The notes beneath the pieces are model-generated. The model was not told the origin of the DNA. It did no database searches and saw only the letters and a list, made by a program, of their open reading frames with translations. From positions 1-64,000 of the forward strand of contig CALKOU010000001.1 in NCBI GenBank assembly GCA_938092005.1: a stretch of 64,000 bases of DNA, in the 5' to 3' direction. Both the position numbers and the translations under genes were made by a program. Below, one piece after another: positions 1 to 8,579 of the stretch. The first letter of the stretch is position 1, and the number at the start of each line of letters is the position of its first letter. Origin of the DNA: an uncultured Flavobacteriaceae bacterium (GTDB lineage Bacteria; Bacteroidota; Bacteroidia; Flavobacteriales; Flavobacteriaceae).

Positions 1-276
1 GGTAAGTACAATTATCAAGAATTTACTACCTTTTATCAAAAGAATTATGATAACACTAAAGATTTTGTTCTTAATCCTGAACTAATTGCATCCAATAAAG
101 AACTATCTGTATTAAGTGCCTTATGGTTTTACAAAAAGAAGGTGTTAGATAAAATTACGGTGGACGACGACACAAGTGTTGAAAAAGTAACTGAACTTAT
201 AAATGGAGGAGACAACGGTATCGAACATAGAGAAGAGCTTACTGAAAAGGCAAAGAAAGAAATAGATTGTGATTAA
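1..276 (+). CDS. C-terminal part of a GH19 chitinase/muramidase-like protein (5' end outside window)
   Basis: Open frame 1 from base 1 to TAA at 274-276; translation ends ...NPELIASNKELSVLSALWFYKKKVLDKI...VEKVTELINGGDNGIEHREELTEKAKKEIDCD, with the GH19-like 'T..INGG.NG...R' motif. Confidence 0.7.
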   Translation, partial: GKYNYQEFTTFYQKNYDNTKDFVLNPELIASNKELSVLSALWFYKKKVLDKITVDDDTSVEKVTELINGGDNGIEHREELTEKAKKEIDCD

Positions 277-287
277 AATATAAAAAC

Positions 288-671
288 ATGAAAAAAACAA
301 AAATCATAGGATTTGCACTGTTAGCACTGCTATTGATTGGTACTACAACATTACTGCAACAAAAAGATCATAACAAATTAATTGTAGGTAATTGGAAGTC
401 GGAAGGGTGTTCTACCTGCATATGGGAGTTTAGGGATGATGGGAAAATTAAAAGGTATTATAAAGGAAGTTTATACAAAACCTACACCTACACCATACAA
501 TCTGAAAAATCTTTAAATGGAAAGTTCACGATATGGTATTTAAAGCTTACAAATATTAATGATTTAAATGATATTTATGAGTATGATATCATTGGTTTAA
601 GTAAAGATACTATGCGTTTAGATTATGCTGGGAATTTAAATACAAAATTATCTGTGTTTATTAAACAATGA
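288..671 (+). CDS. small secreted/membrane-anchored lipocalin-like protein (copy 1)
   Basis: N-terminal hydrophobic signal/anchor, then GNWKSEG...W.F.DDGKIKRYY resembling lipocalin-like domains; near-identical 5' end to the following gene. Confidence 0.6.
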   Translation: MKKTKIIGFALLALLLIGTTTLLQQKDHNKLIVGNWKSEGCSTCIWEFRDDGKIKRYYKGSLYKTYTYTIQSEKSLNGKFTIWYLKLTNINDLNDIYEYDIIGLSKDTMRLDYAGNLNTKLSVFIKQ

Positions 672-1071
672 AAAAAACAAAAATCATAGGATTTGCAATG
701 TTAGTACTGCTATTGGTTGGTGCTACAACATTACTGCAACAAAAGGATCGTAAAGAAATGATCATAGGGGATTGGAAGTCGGAAGGGTGTTCAACTTGCA
801 TTTGGAGTTTCCATGATGATGGAAAAATTAAAAGGTATTATAAAGAAGTTTATACAAAACCTACAACTGGTCGATCGAAACAACGAGTCCCCAGTGTGGT
901 ATTAATGTAACTACAGGTAGTAACTTTAGTTATCTTAAATTGGTTAATGTTCACGATACTAATGACATCTATTGCTATGAAATAACCAACCTAGGTGAGG
1001 AAAATTTGGCGTTATGGTATTTGCTTTCAGGTGCTTCAGGAATTACTTTGTTTAAGCGAGTAGAAGACTGA
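668..1071 (+). pseudogene. tandem duplicate of the preceding gene, frameshifted
   Basis: ATG overlaps the TGA of copy 1 (ATGA). The first ~60 codons match copy 1; copy 1 'aaaggaagttt' is 'aaagaagttt' here (about 842-851). Restoring one G gives KGSLYKTYNWSIETTSPQCGINVTTGSNFSYLKLVNVHDTNDIYCYEITNLGEENLALWYLLSGASGITLFKRVED* ending at 1071. Confidence 0.75.
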
Positions 1072-1090
1072 GAAATTGCCGCAATTAATG

Positions 1091-1135
1091 CCTCCGCTAG
1101 CACGAGAGTCACTCCTTCCAAAAAAAAACTTAAAC
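1091..1135 (+). repeat. degenerate copy of REP-like repeat
   Basis: ccgctagcacgagagtcactccttccaaaaaaaaacttaa resembles ccgctggcgcgagggtcctctctcgtgccaaagaaaacttaa at 54.5 and 55.1 kb. Confidence 0.45.
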
Positions 1136-1144
1136 CCAAACCTT

Positions 1145-1696
1145 ATGAAAACAACCTATATCTTACTAATCACACTAAGTATTTTTAGTTTTACCCATGC
1201 ACAAAATGCAAACAGCTCTGCCTTTGAAGACTGGCGCAATATTGTGCTGGTTTCTAAGGTTGAAAGCACTAACACTACGGGCGTACATTTTGAGTATTTG
1301 CAAAATCGCAACCAGTGGTGGGGCGATTGGCTGCTGCCGTGGGCACTTCGTTTCCAATCAACAGAGCTACGCGACAAAACCTTTAACAAAACCAACTATC
1401 GAACTGCGTCTGTTGCCCAGCTAACCGTTGGGGTTAATGGATACAAACCCCTAACCAGTAACTTACTTCTTAATCTTGACGGTGGTGTGATCATTGGAAA
1501 TGAAAAACTCACAAACTTTTCTGGCGCCTATACCGAGCGAGTGTATGTTGGACTTAGCTTATTCCAAGGCATCCTATTTGTTCCAAAGATTAGTGTGCCA
1601 ATTGTTTTAAAAGCTGGAGTATATGAAGAACTGCTTAGCTCAAAACTCTACAACTTTGATATTGGTTTGAAAGTAGGGGTAGGCTTAAAGTTTTAA
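1145..1696 (+). CDS. hypothetical secreted protein
   Basis: ORF with signal peptide MKTTYILLITLSIFSFTHAQ; internal ATG at 1145 preferred over the ORF-track start at 1076. Confidence 0.6.
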   Translation: MKTTYILLITLSIFSFTHAQNANSSAFEDWRNIVLVSKVESTNTTGVHFEYLQNRNQWWGDWLLPWALRFQSTELRDKTFNKTNYRTASVAQLTVGVNGYKPLTSNLLLNLDGGVIIGNEKLTNFSGAYTERVYVGLSLFQGILFVPKISVPIVLKAGVYEELLSSKLYNFDIGLKVGVGLKF

Positions 1697-2277
1697 GTCG
1701 CTTTCTTTTTAAATGCATCACAATGCTGTTGCAAATCGGGATAAAAACGGACAAACCCATCTTGCAAGATATCGTAATGTGCTGCCAAGCTTTTTGCTCC
1801 ATCTGCCAATTCGGTCAACCCGCTACGGTTTGCCATTTTTTGTAGAATATGCGCAATGCCCTCTTGAGTTTGGTATTTTGCTAACCAATCTTGTGAAACC
1901 ATTCCCGCCAAATAACGTTGTGCCGTGTGAGGCAAAACGGATTCGTGTTTCTGAAGTAAAGGCTGCACGTTTGCAATAAATAATGAGAGAGGCATATCGT
2001 AACACGCACTAAAATGTTTTGCCAAAAAATGGTCGTAAAATACATCTATAAGCACACGTGCCAAGTGGCGGTGTGTGGCAAAGAGCAACTGCCGTAGCTC
2101 AATGGTAACGGGGTGTTTATCTGTAAAGCTGTCAATGCTTCTGTGCATGGTAACACCCGCTTGAATATCGTTTGAATAAGCAGCTAAGTCTTTATTACGA
2201 ATGTGATCTCCAATAAAATTTCCTACTACCAAGCCTTCATAAGGGTATGATAACGCTAAGTGTGCTAAATAATTCAT
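1693..2277 (-). CDS. acyl carrier protein phosphodiesterase (AcpH-like)
   Basis: MNYLAHLALSYP...VGNFIGDHIR...GVTMHRSIDSFTDKHP typical of the family. Confidence 0.8.
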   Translation of the reverse strand: MNYLAHLALSYPYEGLVVGNFIGDHIRNKDLAAYSNDIQAGVTMHRSIDSFTDKHPVTIELRQLLFATHRHLARVLIDVFYDHFLAKHFSACYDMPLSLFIANVQPLLQKHESVLPHTAQRYLAGMVSQDWLAKYQTQEGIAHILQKMANRSGLTELADGAKSLAAHYDILQDGFVRFYPDLQQHCDAFKKKAT

Positions 2278-2294
2278 AGGTGCAGGGGTATGCT

Positions 2295-2302
2295 TATATT
2301 TG
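2295..2302 (+). promoter_or_regulatory. Bacteroidota -7 promoter element TATATTTG upstream of glmM
   Basis: Matches TAnnTTTG, 13 nt upstream of the ATG at 2316. Confidence 0.5.
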
Positions 2303-2315
2303 ACAAAACAAAAGT

Positions 2316-3701
2316 ATGACTTTAATTGCGTCCGTTTCAGGAATTCGAGGAACCATAGGCGGTGAAATCAATCAAAACTTAACTCCTGTTGATATTGTTT
2401 CTTTTGCAGCTGCTTATGGAAGTTGGATCAAAACCAAACACCAATCCTGTGTGGTTGTTGTGGGCAGAGATGCACGTATCTCGGGGCCAATGGTTCAAGC
2501 ACTGGTTCAACAAACATTGGTTGGGTTAGGCATTGATATCATTGATGTTGGGCTATCAACAACTCCAACTGTTGAAATGGAAGTTGTTCGTCAACACGCT
2601 CAAGGCGGTATTATCATCACGGCAAGTCATAATCCCAAACAGTGGAATGCATTAAAGTTACTCAATGAAAAAGGAGAGTTTATCAACGCAACTAACGGCG
2701 AGGAGCTTATGCAATTTGTGTCTGATCAATCCTATGACTTTACAGACGTTGATAGCCTAGGAAGTATTACCACTAGCAAAGATGCGTTAGAAGCACATAT
2801 TGAAGCTATTTTGGCGTTACCGCAAGTTGATGTTTCGGCTATAAAAGCAGCTGGATTTGCTGTTGTTGTCGATGGCGTTAATTCATCGGGTGGTGTTGCT
2901 GTTCCGCAACTGTTACACAAACTGGGCGTTACTGTAACTGAAATTCACTGTACTCCTAATGGTGAATTTCCACATAACCCAGAACCTCTTAAAGAAAACC
3001 TTACTGATTTAACTACAGCTGTTACTACACACAGCGCGCACTTGGGCATTGCAGTTGATCCAGATGTTGACCGACTTGTGTTTGTAGATGAACAGGGAGT
3101 GTTGTTTGGAGAAGAATATACGCTTGTTGCATGTGCAGACTATATCTTACAAAAAGATAAAGGTGCTGTGGTTTCAAACTTGTCTTCTAGCAGAGCATTG
3201 GCAGATTTGGCTACTGATTACAATGTATCATATCACGCTAGTGCAGTAGGTGAGGTTCATGTAGTTTCAAAAATGAAAGCAGTAAACGCTATTATTGGAG
3301 GTGAGGGCAACGGAGGAATTATTTTTCCCGCTTTGCACTATGGTCGTGATGCGCTTGTGGGAATTGCCCTCTTTTTGTCTTTTTTGGCAAAGGAAAAGAA
3401 AACAGTTTCAGCCCTAAAAAAACAATATAGCAACTATGTCATGAGCAAGAAAAAAATCCAATTGTCGCCAGAATGGGACGCTGATGCTTTGCTTGTTGCG
3501 GTTGCTGATACATTCAAAAATGAACGTGTTACCACCATTGACGGAGTAAAAATTGATTTTGATGATTCGTGGATTCATCTACGAAAATCAAATACGGAAC
3601 CTATCATCCGTTTGTATGGAGAAGCGAAATCGCAATCACAAATGGACGAGCAGATTAAAAATATAGAGGCTGCAATTGCTACTTTTGTCGCATCAGTTTA
3701 A
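2316..3701 (+). CDS. glmM: phosphoglucosamine mutase
   Basis: Phosphohexomutase motifs: SVSGIRGTIGG, GGIIITASHNPKQWNALK, DPDVDRLVFVDE, RKSNTEPIIRLYGEA. Confidence 0.85.
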   Translation: MTLIASVSGIRGTIGGEINQNLTPVDIVSFAAAYGSWIKTKHQSCVVVVGRDARISGPMVQALVQQTLVGLGIDIIDVGLSTTPTVEMEVVRQHAQGGIIITASHNPKQWNALKLLNEKGEFINATNGEELMQFVSDQSYDFTDVDSLGSITTSKDALEAHIEAILALPQVDVSAIKAAGFAVVVDGVNSSGGVAVPQLLHKLGVTVTEIHCTPNGEFPHNPEPLKENLTDLTTAVTTHSAHLGIAVDPDVDRLVFVDEQGVLFGEEYTLVACADYILQKDKGAVVSNLSSSRALADLATDYNVSYHASAVGEVHVVSKMKAVNAIIGGEGNGGIIFPALHYGRDALVGIALFLSFLAKEKKTVSALKKQYSNYVMSKKKIQLSPEWDADALLVAVADTFKNERVTTIDGVKIDFDDSWIHLRKSNTEPIIRLYGEAKSQSQMDEQIKNIEAAIATFVASV

Positions 3702-4554
3702 AGCGATTGTGCGTCCAAAAATACAACGCAGGGTCTTCTTTTATTTGCGATTCTAGCTCGGTGTAAAACATATCCGTTATTTCAAAATCGGTATGTGCTT
3801 TTGGATTTTCTGTTAATACGCTAAACGTAGTTTCGTAATATCCTCTTTTAACACGTTTGATTTTAGCCATCAAAACAGGAACATCAAACTTTTTTCCAAG
3901 GCGTTCTGCTCCGGTAAAAACAGGAACTTCATGTCCAAAAAAAGTACGGAAGTAATTTTTTTTGTTTGGCAGTGGTGATTGGTCAGCGGCGAAACCGATT
4001 ACGGTTAATTCCTTTTTGCGTTGCATGGCTGTAAACTCATCAACAAATTTTCGGCGAGATATAAGAAAAGAACCGTGCTTTGAACGTACTTTTCGAATGT
4101 AATTATCAAAGTATTTGTTCTGCAACGGGGCATAAATACCGTATGGGATATGAGAGGTGTGATAGCCCAACGAAAGTAACCACTCAAAATTTGCGTAATG
4201 CCCCGTCATAACAAATATAGACGAGCCCTGTCTGGCAAAGCGTTCCAAAAGTTCTGGGTTGCTAACTGTAAAACGTCGTTTCATTTGTCTCTTTGACATC
4301 CCACGCACTTTTATCATCTCTAAAAATAAGTCACATAAATAGCGAAAAAATTTACGCTCAATCGCAAGGATTTCCTTTTCATTATTAGCCAAACCAGCTA
4401 AAGTGATGTTTTTTCGCACTACTTTTTTACGATACCCTACAACGTGATAAAAAAGAATATAAAGCAGGTTAGAGAAAAGATATAATCCCCAAAAAGGCAG
4501 TAAAGCTATAATCAATAAGAACGGAGCCGTAAGAATATATATGATTCGATTCAT
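3679..4554 (-). CDS. lipid A biosynthesis / lysophospholipid acyltransferase (LpxL/HtrB family)
   Basis: Hydrophobic N-terminus, 'MTGHYANFEW' HxxxxE/N-type motif, ADQSP, FFGHEVPVFTGAERL. Confidence 0.85.
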   Translation of the reverse strand: MNRIIYILTAPFLLIIALLPFWGLYLFSNLLYILFYHVVGYRKKVVRKNITLAGLANNEKEILAIERKFFRYLCDLFLEMIKVRGMSKRQMKRRFTVSNPELLERFARQGSSIFVMTGHYANFEWLLSLGYHTSHIPYGIYAPLQNKYFDNYIRKVRSKHGSFLISRRKFVDEFTAMQRKKELTVIGFAADQSPLPNKKNYFRTFFGHEVPVFTGAERLGKKFDVPVLMAKIKRVKRGYYETTFSVLTENPKAHTDFEITDMFYTELESQIKEDPALYFWTHNRFKLMRQK

Positions 4555-4587
4555 TGCCCCTAAATTATACGTACCTGCATAAGATGT

Positions 4588-5712
4588 TTAAAGCAGTATT
4601 TTATCCAATAATGGAATAAAATCGTCTGCGTGTCGTTCTTTTGCAATCACGTTTCCCTTTTCGTCTAGCAGAAATAGTTGAGGAATAGAATTGACTCCAT
4701 ACGTAGCAGCAATAGGGTCGTCCCAGCGCATCAAATGCGAAACATGTGACCAATCTAGTTTGTCGTTTTCTATTGCTTTTAGCCAACTTCCTTTGTTTTT
4801 ATCTAACGAAATCCCAACAATTTGCAACCCTTTATCTTTATAAGTGTCATAGACCTTTACCATATTTGGACTATCAACTCTACAAGGACCACACCAAGAG
4901 GCCCAAAAATCGAGAATGGTGACTTTGCCAAGCGATGTAGATAAGGTAGTTGAACCATCGGTTGTGTTAGGAGCTGTAAAGTCTGGTGCTGGATCTCCTA
5001 CATGAACCTCACCAGCTTCATTTTCTTCAACTTCTTTTTTAGGCGTTACTAATTCATTGATCTTAACACCAGATTTTGTTTTCTTAATGGTCTTACTAAA
5101 GGCATTGTAAATGTCCAGAGCTTCTGTGTTCTCGATGGATTTATTTCGAATTAACTGCTCCAGTACCAATGCAGATACGTACGAATCAGGATTTGATTTT
5201 GTGTAATCTATTTGAAAGTCTTTAAACTTATCTTGCATATCATTTAACTGATCCTGCAAATCGGTATACCCTAAACTATCTCTTGAAATCATCGCATTAC
5301 GCATGTCGTTTTGAATTTCAAAGAAAGATTCAAAAATTGGGTTGATCTCATCAACGTAACGTCTAAATTCAATATTGGTTCTCGTACCTCCAACTTTAGA
5401 TGCTTGAATGCTGTCCTTATAGATTTCAACCGTAATTTCACCTGGTTCAATAAACACAGGAATAGAACCTCTGACACCATTTAGCCACAAGGTTTGATAA
5501 TCTGGCAACTTTGTTGACCCAGCGTAGGTAGATACGCCATCCTTTACATATAAGGTGTCAAGTATGTTAGGATTGTTTGTTTCATCAAAGCTTACCAAAT
5601 AGATTTGATAATCATCTTCTACATCAGCAGAAATATTAATGGTGTATTCACCTGATGATGTTTGGCAGGAAACAATAAGAATAAATAAAAGGGTTAAGAG
5701 AAGATTGCGCAT
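4588..5712 (-). CDS. TlpA-family thiol-disulfide oxidoreductase, lipoprotein
   Basis: Lipobox MRNLLLTLLFILIVSC; DFWASWCGPCRVDSPNM thioredoxin motif; ATG at 5710-5712 preferred. Confidence 0.85.
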   Translation of the reverse strand: MRNLLLTLLFILIVSCQTSSGEYTINISADVEDDYQIYLVSFDETNNPNILDTLYVKDGVSTYAGSTKLPDYQTLWLNGVRGSIPVFIEPGEITVEIYKDSIQASKVGGTRTNIEFRRYVDEINPIFESFFEIQNDMRNAMISRDSLGYTDLQDQLNDMQDKFKDFQIDYTKSNPDSYVSALVLEQLIRNKSIENTEALDIYNAFSKTIKKTKSGVKINELVTPKKEVEENEAGEVHVGDPAPDFTAPNTTDGSTTLSTSLGKVTILDFWASWCGPCRVDSPNMVKVYDTYKDKGLQIVGISLDKNKGSWLKAIENDKLDWSHVSHLMRWDDPIAATYGVNSIPQLFLLDEKGNVIAKERHADDFIPLLDKILL

Positions 5713-5821
5713 GTGAATGATTTTGGGCAAATTTATGAAAAAGGAATTTGTTGCAAGCGTTACTTTAGCTTAGATGGAAATATAATTCTTAATGTGGTTT
5801 TTTAGGGTATATTTATATTCG

Positions 5822-5829
5822 TACTTTTG
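5822..5829 (+). promoter_or_regulatory. Bacteroidota -7 element TACTTTTG upstream of aroC
   Basis: TAnnTTTG 14 nt before the ATG at 5844. Confidence 0.5.
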
Positions 5830-5843
5830 AAAAAACAATCTGA

Positions 5844-6908
5844 ATGGCAGGAAATACTTTTGGAAAAACATTTACGCTTACCACCTACGGCGAATCACAT
5901 GGATTAGCTCTTGGAGGTGTTATTGATGGTTGCCCAGCGGGAGTGAAAATTGATGTTGCGGCAATTCAAGAAGATTTGGATAGGCGTAGACCAGGACAGT
6001 CAGCAATTGTAACCCAACGAAAAGAACCGGATACTGTTGAAATACATTCCGGTATTTTTGAAGGTGTTTCAACGGGGACACCTATTGGTTTTTCAATTAA
6101 AAACACCAATCAAAAGTCAAAAGATTACAGCCACATAAAAGATAGTTATCGTCCTTCTCATGCAGATTATGTTTACGACCAAAAATATGGCATCCGCGAT
6201 TATAGAGGTGGTGGTAGAAGCTCCGCACGTGAAACAGCTGCAAGAGTTGTTGCTGGGAGCATTGCAAAACAGTTTATAGCTCCTGTTAACGTTACCGCAT
6301 TTGTTTCGGCAGTAGGTGAATTATCCATAGAAAATCCACACCACATTGATGATTTTTCTACCATTGAAAACAATCCCGTGCGTTGTCCAGATCCCGTCAT
6401 GGCTGCTGAAATGGAAACGTATATCAAGCAAGTACGTAAAGAAGGGGATACTGTTGGAGGTGTTGTAACTTGTGTTATAAAAAATGTACCTATCGGGTTG
6501 GGCGAACCCGTATTTGACAAACTCCACGCAACGCTTGGTCAAGCCATGCTGTCCATCAATGCAGTTAAAGGATTTGAATACGGAAGCGGATTTGCTGGAG
6601 CCGCCAGAAAGGGTAGCGCACATAACGACCTCTACAATGAGGACGGTACAACCAAAACCAATTATTCAGGGGGTATTCAAGGGGGTATTAGTAATGGTAT
6701 GGACATTTACTTTAATGTTGCCTTTAAGCCCGTTGCAACCATTATGCAAGCGCAAGAAACCATTGACAAAAAAGGAGACAAAGTTGTTATGGAAGGAAAA
6801 GGGAGACACGACCCATGTGTGGTGCCTCGCGCCGTTCCTATCGTTGAAGCCATGGCCGCATTGGTTTTGGCCGACTTTAGTCTGCGTAATAACAGTTCAA
6901 AAGTTTAG
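5844..6908 (+). CDS. aroC: chorismate synthase
   Basis: [42 protein letters not shown] motifs. Confidence 0.95.
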   Translation: MAGNTFGKTFTLTTYGESHGLALGGVIDGCPAGVKIDVAAIQEDLDRRRPGQSAIVTQRKEPDTVEIHSGIFEGVSTGTPIGFSIKNTNQKSKDYSHIKDSYRPSHADYVYDQKYGIRDYRGGGRSSARETAARVVAGSIAKQFIAPVNVTAFVSAVGELSIENPHHIDDFSTIENNPVRCPDPVMAAEMETYIKQVRKEGDTVGGVVTCVIKNVPIGLGEPVFDKLHATLGQAMLSINAVKGFEYGSGFAGAARKGSAHNDLYNEDGTTKTNYSGGIQGGISNGMDIYFNVAFKPVATIMQAQETIDKKGDKVVMEGKGRHDPCVVPRAVPIVEAMAALVLADFSLRNNSSKV

Positions 6909-6910
6909 AC

Positions 6911-8215
6911 ATGAAAAAACTGCCCCTACATTGGAAAATACTTCTTGGAATGCTTTTTGGCGTTTTGTTTGGATTTCTTTTTAGTCAATTTGAGTGGGGC
7001 AAGTCTTTTGTTATTGATTGGGTTAAACCCTTTGGTACCATTTTTATCAATGTATTAAAGTTGATAGCTGTTCCGCTGATTCTTGCATCGCTAATCAAAG
7101 GGGTTTCTGATTTAAAAAACATTGCACAGCTCTCTAGCATGGGGGGACGCACCATTGGTTTGTACTTGTTCACCACACTTACGGCTGTCACCATAGGGTT
7201 GAGTATTGTCAACGTCATCAAGCCTGGAAATACTATTTCTGACGAAACACGAACAGAACTTTTGGAAGCCTATGCAGCTGACGCTGCTGCAAAACAAACA
7301 GTGGCCGCTGCACAACAAGAGGCAGGACCCTTGCAAGCACTCGTAGATTTAGTTCCTTCGAATATTTTTGCTGCCATGCAGGATAATGGTAATATGCTTC
7401 AAGTTATCTTTTTTGCCATATTTTTTGGCGTTGGGCTGGTGCTGATACCTAAAAAGAAAGCTAAAGCAGTGAAAGACTTTTTTGATGCGCTTAATGAAGT
7501 TATCCTAAAACTAATAGATTTGATTATGCTTGCGGCACCCTATGGTGTGTTTGCACTGTTAGCAGCACTTGTTGCCGAAGCACCTTCAGCCGATTTGTTT
7601 AAAGCACTTGGTTTGTATACGATAACGGTTTTGCTTGGTTTGCTTTGTATGATTCTGTTCTATTTGCTTTTGGTACGTCTTATCACGGGCAAAAAAATTA
7701 GCTTTTTTCTAAAAGGAATCTCACCAGCACAGTTATTGGCGTTTTCAACAAGTTCATCAGCGGCAACATTGCCCGTAACCATGGAGCGCGTACATGAACA
7801 TTTGGGTGTCGAAGAAGATGTTAGCAGCTTTGTGCTTCCCATTGGTGCTACTATTAACATGGACGGCACAAGTCTATATCAAGCTGTTGCTGCCGTTTTT
7901 ATTGCACAGGCCTTTGGCATGGACTTAAGTTTATCGGCGCAATTAGGTATCATTGCTACCGCAACTTTAGCGTCCATTGGCTCAGCGGCAGTTCCCGGAG
8001 CAGGAATGGTCATGCTTGTCATCGTACTTGCTCAAGCGGGTATTCCAGAAGCAGGCTTAGCTTTAATTTTTGCCGTAGACAGACCATTAGACATGTGTCG
8101 CACAACCGTAAATGTAACGGGGGATGCATCTGTTTCGATGATGGTGGCAAAGTGGATTGGTAAGCTTGGTAAACCCAAAGTAAAAAATTGGGATGATAAT
8201 TACCCTAAGAAATAA
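6911..8215 (+). CDS. dicarboxylate/amino acid:cation symporter (DAACS family)
   Basis: FSTSSSAATLPVTME, IGATINMDGTS, VDRPLDMCRTTVNVTGD motifs; multiple TM segments. Confidence 0.9.
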   Translation: MKKLPLHWKILLGMLFGVLFGFLFSQFEWGKSFVIDWVKPFGTIFINVLKLIAVPLILASLIKGVSDLKNIAQLSSMGGRTIGLYLFTTLTAVTIGLSIVNVIKPGNTISDETRTELLEAYAADAAAKQTVAAAQQEAGPLQALVDLVPSNIFAAMQDNGNMLQVIFFAIFFGVGLVLIPKKKAKAVKDFFDALNEVILKLIDLIMLAAPYGVFALLAALVAEAPSADLFKALGLYTITVLLGLLCMILFYLLLVRLITGKKISFFLKGISPAQLLAFSTSSSAATLPVTMERVHEHLGVEEDVSSFVLPIGATINMDGTSLYQAVAAVFIAQAFGMDLSLSAQLGIIATATLASIGSAAVPGAGMVMLVIVLAQAGIPEAGLALIFAVDRPLDMCRTTVNVTGDASVSMMVAKWIGKLGKPKVKNWDDNYPKK

Positions 8216-8579
8216 ACCTGTTTTTATGCGCTTGGGCTAAGCTGCATTGCGTACTTCCAAAAACGCGTTTTCTGTTTTCCGCCACAACAGTGTACAGCGC
8301 TTTTTGAATAAAATTTGGCGTTATCCAAAAAAAAAAAAGTACCCATTTAACATTAGGAAGTTTCTGGATTATATATCGAATTGCATGTTGATGCGTTAAT
8401 AATTCTTGGTTTGCTGTGCGCACGGCAACCGTTTCTTTTGACAAACTAAAAGATTGCGCAAAAGCACTGTTTAGTGATGTAAATGTAAAATGATGATGTT
8501 TGTCGTGCTTTAAAACAAATTGCACACTTCGGCTACACAATAGGCAGGTGCTATCGTAAAAAATGACAGCTGAGGTCAT
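8205..8579 (-). CDS. DCC-family thiol-disulfide oxidoreductase (DUF393)
   Basis: FYDSTCLLCSRSVQF motif and C-terminal NRKRVFG. Confidence 0.75.
   Translation of the reverse strand: MTSAVIFYDSTCLLCSRSVQFVLKHDKHHHFTFTSLNSAFAQSFSLSKETVAVRTANQELLTHQHAIRYIIQKLPNVKWVLFFFWITPNFIQKALYTVVAENRKRVFGSTQCSLAQAHKNRFIS

Noticed and set aside
1156-1395. Antisense ORFs over the 1145-1696 gene
   Set aside because: No recognisable domains; shadow ORFs opposite a better supported CDS.
6200-6623. ORFs on the minus strand within aroC
   Set aside because: Shadow frames of a highly conserved gene; low-information composition.
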